Shown here: piece after piece, positions 7,503 through 9,025 of the stretch
Layout of the letters: every line of letters starts with the position of its first letter
How positions within the stretch are numbered: the stretch's first letter is position 1
Assembly (NCBI GenBank): GCA_023432075.1
Contig: JAEYVD010000310.1
Span: 1 to 9,025, forward strand
From: Pseudomonadota bacterium
GTDB lineage: Bacteria; Pseudomonadota; Gammaproteobacteria; Burkholderiales; Burkholderiaceae_B
Length of the DNA: 9,025 bases
Direction: 5' to 3'
The notes under the pieces: model-generated
Databases searched by the model: none
What the model was told of the DNA's origin: nothing
The model's input: the letters and a program-made list of their open reading frames with translations, nothing else
Made by a program: the position numbers and the translations under genes

Positions 7503-7541
7503 ACCCCCAAACGCATACCTATAAAACAAGGCAGGAGACAC

Positions 7542-8534
7542 ATGATGAACACGCAACGACGCGGCGCGCTAGCCGCGCTACTGGCCGGCGCCGTCCTTGG
7601 CACGCTGGCCTTGCCCGCCAGCGCCGCCGACTGGCCCACGCAGAAGCCCATTTCCTACGTCGTCCCGTTTACCGTGGGCGGCTCGACCGACGTGGTCGGC
7701 CGGGTGCTGGCGCAGAAACTGGGCGACCGCCTGCATCAGAACGTGGTCGTCGAGAACAAGCCGGGCGCCGCGGGCGGCATCGGCGCCACCTACGTGGCCA
7801 AGGCGCCGCCCGACGGCTACACCCTGTTCGGCGGCACGATCAGCACCCACGCGATCAACGCCAGCCTGTACAAGAACCTGAAGTACGACCCGGTCAAGGA
7901 CTTCGAGCCGGTCTCGCTGATCGCGTTCCTGCCCAATGTGCTGCTGGTGGATCCGAACCTGGGCGTCAATTCGGTGGCCGACCTGATTGCGCTCCTCAAG
8001 CGCGATCCCACCAAGCGCACCTTTGCGTCTTCGGGGGCGGGCACCTCGACCCACCTGGCCGGCGAGCTCTTTGCCGGCATGATCGGCGTGCCGCTCACGC
8101 ACGTGCCGTACAAGGGCACGCCGCCGGCGATGGTGGACGTATCGTCCGGCGCGGTGACCTTCATGTTCGACCAGATGACGGCGGCGCTGCCGCTGCTGCA
8201 GACCGGCAAGCTCAAGCTGCTGGCCGTCACGACCAAGGACCGCATTGCGCTCGCGCCCGAGGTGCCGACCATGCAGGAAGCGGGCGTACCCGGCTTCCAG
8301 ATGGCGTCCTGGCAGGCGGTTTACGCGCCCAAGGGCACGCCCAAGCCAATCCTCGACAAACTGGCCGCCGAGATCGCCCTGATCCTGAAGGAGCCCGACG
8401 TGCAGGAAAAGCTGGGCAAGACCATGGGCATGGAGCTGGTGGGCAGCACGCCCGATCAGCTGCGTGACCTGATGGCGACCGAGATTCCGCGCTGGGCGGA
8501 AGTCGTGAAGAAGTCGGGCGCGTCGGTGGAGTGA
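7542..8534 (+). CDS. Bug-family tripartite tricarboxylate transporter receptor (TctC-type)
   Basis: A 330-residue periplasmic solute receptor of the Bug/TctC family. The signal peptide runs to about residue 28 (LPASA-ADWP), and the mature protein has the family landmarks: VPFTVGGSTDVVGR (41-54), VVVENKPGAAGGIGA (68-82), KAPPDGYTL (87-95), HVPYKGTPPAM (187-197) and GKLKLLAVTTKDR (222-234). Length is normal. AGGAG at 7533-7537 gives 4 bases to the ATG at 7542 and 7 to the next in-frame ATG at 7545; either could be used. No TctA or TctB membrane gene is in the window, which is common because Bordetella-type genomes carry many orphan receptors. As the third gene of the sugar-acid operon it probably binds the sugar acid or a related carboxylate; that ligand is inferred from context only. 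Confidence 0.9.
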   Translation: MMNTQRRGALAALLAGAVLGTLALPASAADWPTQKPISYVVPFTVGGSTDVVGRVLAQKLGDRLHQNVVVENKPGAAGGIGATYVAKAPPDGYTLFGGTISTHAINASLYKNLKYDPVKDFEPVSLIAFLPNVLLVDPNLGVNSVADLIALLKRDPTKRTFASSGAGTSTHLAGELFAGMIGVPLTHVPYKGTPPAMVDVSSGAVTFMFDQMTAALPLLQTGKLKLLAVTTKDRIALAPEVPTMQEAGVPGFQMASWQAVYAPKGTPKPILDKLAAEIALILKEPDVQEKLGKTMGMELVGSTPDQLRDLMATEIPRWAEVVKKSGASVE

Positions 8535-8653
8535 GGTGTTGCCCGCGGGGTCTGAGGTTGAGATACGCGGCTAGTGTCGGCGAGGGCGGTCGGCGCTAAG
8601 CTAGGGTTTGTTGGCATCTCATTACCGCCAGACCCAAAGCGGAGGGTTTCACC
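8535..8653. other. Intergenic stretch at a compositional break
   Basis: The 119 bases between the receptor stop and the phosphatase start hold no gene. CCCGCGGG (8542-8549) is palindromic but has no T-run, so no terminator can be called. GCTAAG at 8595-8600 is faintly like an alphaproteobacterial -10, without a good -35. The codon-use change between the flanking genes must occur within or very near here. Confidence 0.4.
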
Positions 8654-9025
8654 GTGACCGATCTCAGCACCCTGGCAGGGGCAACTATTGCCTTCGACCT
8701 TGACGGAACCTTGGTCGAGTCGGCGCCCGACCTGATCGGGGCGGTGAATGCCGTGCTGATCGCGCATGGCTACCCGCCCTTGCCCTATGAAAGCGGGCGT
8801 CCCCGCGTCAGCCGTGGCGCGCGGTGGCTGTTGCAATTTGGCCTTGAGACTGCGGGCGAACCGGAACCAGCGGCGCGCGCGGCCGCGCTGTTTGGCGGCT
8901 TTATCGCCTATTACAGCGACCATATCGCCGATGAAACCCAACCATTTCCAGGCGCGATAGATTCCTTGAAACGGCTTCGCACGGCGGGTGCGATTTTGGT
9001 CGTCTGCACCAACAAACCCACAGGG
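8654..9025 (+). CDS. gph: HAD-family phosphatase, phosphoglycolate-phosphatase type (5' part)
   Basis: The first 124 codons of a HAD subfamily IA hydrolase; the frame is open to the window edge and the rest is missing. Motif I is FDLDGTLVE (D15 is the nucleophile, D17 the acid/base), and motif II is VVCTNKP (T119). The cap region (about 24-95) is helical, with APDL right after motif I, typical of Gph, which hydrolyses 2-phosphoglycolate formed by DNA repair or oxygenase side reactions. Other HAD phosphatases with the same build cannot be ruled out. The usual V-G-x-G-x segment of the cap reads VSRGARWLL here. The GTG at 8654 has GGAGG at 8641-8645, 8 bases ahead. Codon use differs from the other genes: by hand count 38 of 124 codons end in A or T (about 69% GC3), with more CTT, TTT, GAA and ATT. 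FIAYYSDHIADETQPFPG resembles alphaproteobacterial homologues, an impression that needs a search. Confidence 0.7.
   Translation, partial: MTDLSTLAGATIAFDLDGTLVESAPDLIGAVNAVLIAHGYPPLPYESGRPRVSRGARWLLQFGLETAGEPEPAARAAALFGGFIAYYSDHIADETQPFPGAIDSLKRLRTAGAILVVCTNKPTG

Noticed and set aside
7406..8467. 353-codon plus-strand frame overlapping the receptor gene
   Set aside because: Its Arg/Gly/Ala/His-rich translation is an out-of-frame reading of the Bug receptor, which has its own signal peptide and ribosome binding site.
8542..8549. CCCGCGGG as the terminator of the receptor operon
   Set aside because: It is only a self-complementary octamer, with no loop and no following T-run.

Overview
The window looks like a chromosomal segment of a GC-rich betaproteobacterium of the Alcaligenaceae (Bordetella/Achromobacter type). 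This rests on general gene style: strongly GC-ending codons, a Bug-type periplasmic receptor with no membrane partner beside it, and an IlvD/Edd sugar-acid dehydratase under a GntR/FCD regulator. The genus is an inference. I see no RNA gene, insertion sequence, CRISPR array or origin. No gene-free stretch exceeds 300 bases.

Region 1 (about 1-2069, plus strand) is part of a NitT/TauT-type ABC importer. It holds a Tat-exported substrate-binding protein and, overlapping its stop, a six-helix permease. The ATPase is not in the window and may lie upstream. The binding-protein gene is split by a frameshift near 425-435, so it is either a recent pseudogene or carries a one-base sequence error.

Region 2 (about 2070-4152) holds two divergently transcribed envelope genes of unknown function. 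On the minus strand is a small secreted protein resembling the surface-adhesin E family. On the plus strand is a 475-residue membrane-anchored protein with three Asp-box (BNR) motifs.

Region 3 (4153-8534) is the coherent core: a divergent FCD-type GntR regulator, then an apparent operon of an L-arabinonate-dehydratase-type IlvD/Edd enzyme, an RraA-fold aldolase-like protein, and a Bug-family receptor. The likely logic is receptor capture of a sugar acid, dehydration to a 2-keto-3-deoxy acid, and possibly retro-aldol cleavage by the RraA-like protein, with the regulator sensing an acid intermediate. A near-perfect palindrome, CACTAATGTATTAGTG at 4923-4938, fills the spacer between a plausible -35 and -10 in front of the dehydratase. 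It is the best operator candidate in the window.

Region 4 (8535-9025) has a short intergenic stretch and then the 5' part of a HAD phosphatase (phosphoglycolate-phosphatase type) that runs off the end. Its codon use differs clearly from its neighbours: GC at third positions is about 69% by hand count, against about 92% in the first 110 codons of the receptor gene. Its wording is reminiscent of alphaproteobacterial homologues. Foreign origin or a chimeric contig join between 8535 and 8653 should be considered.
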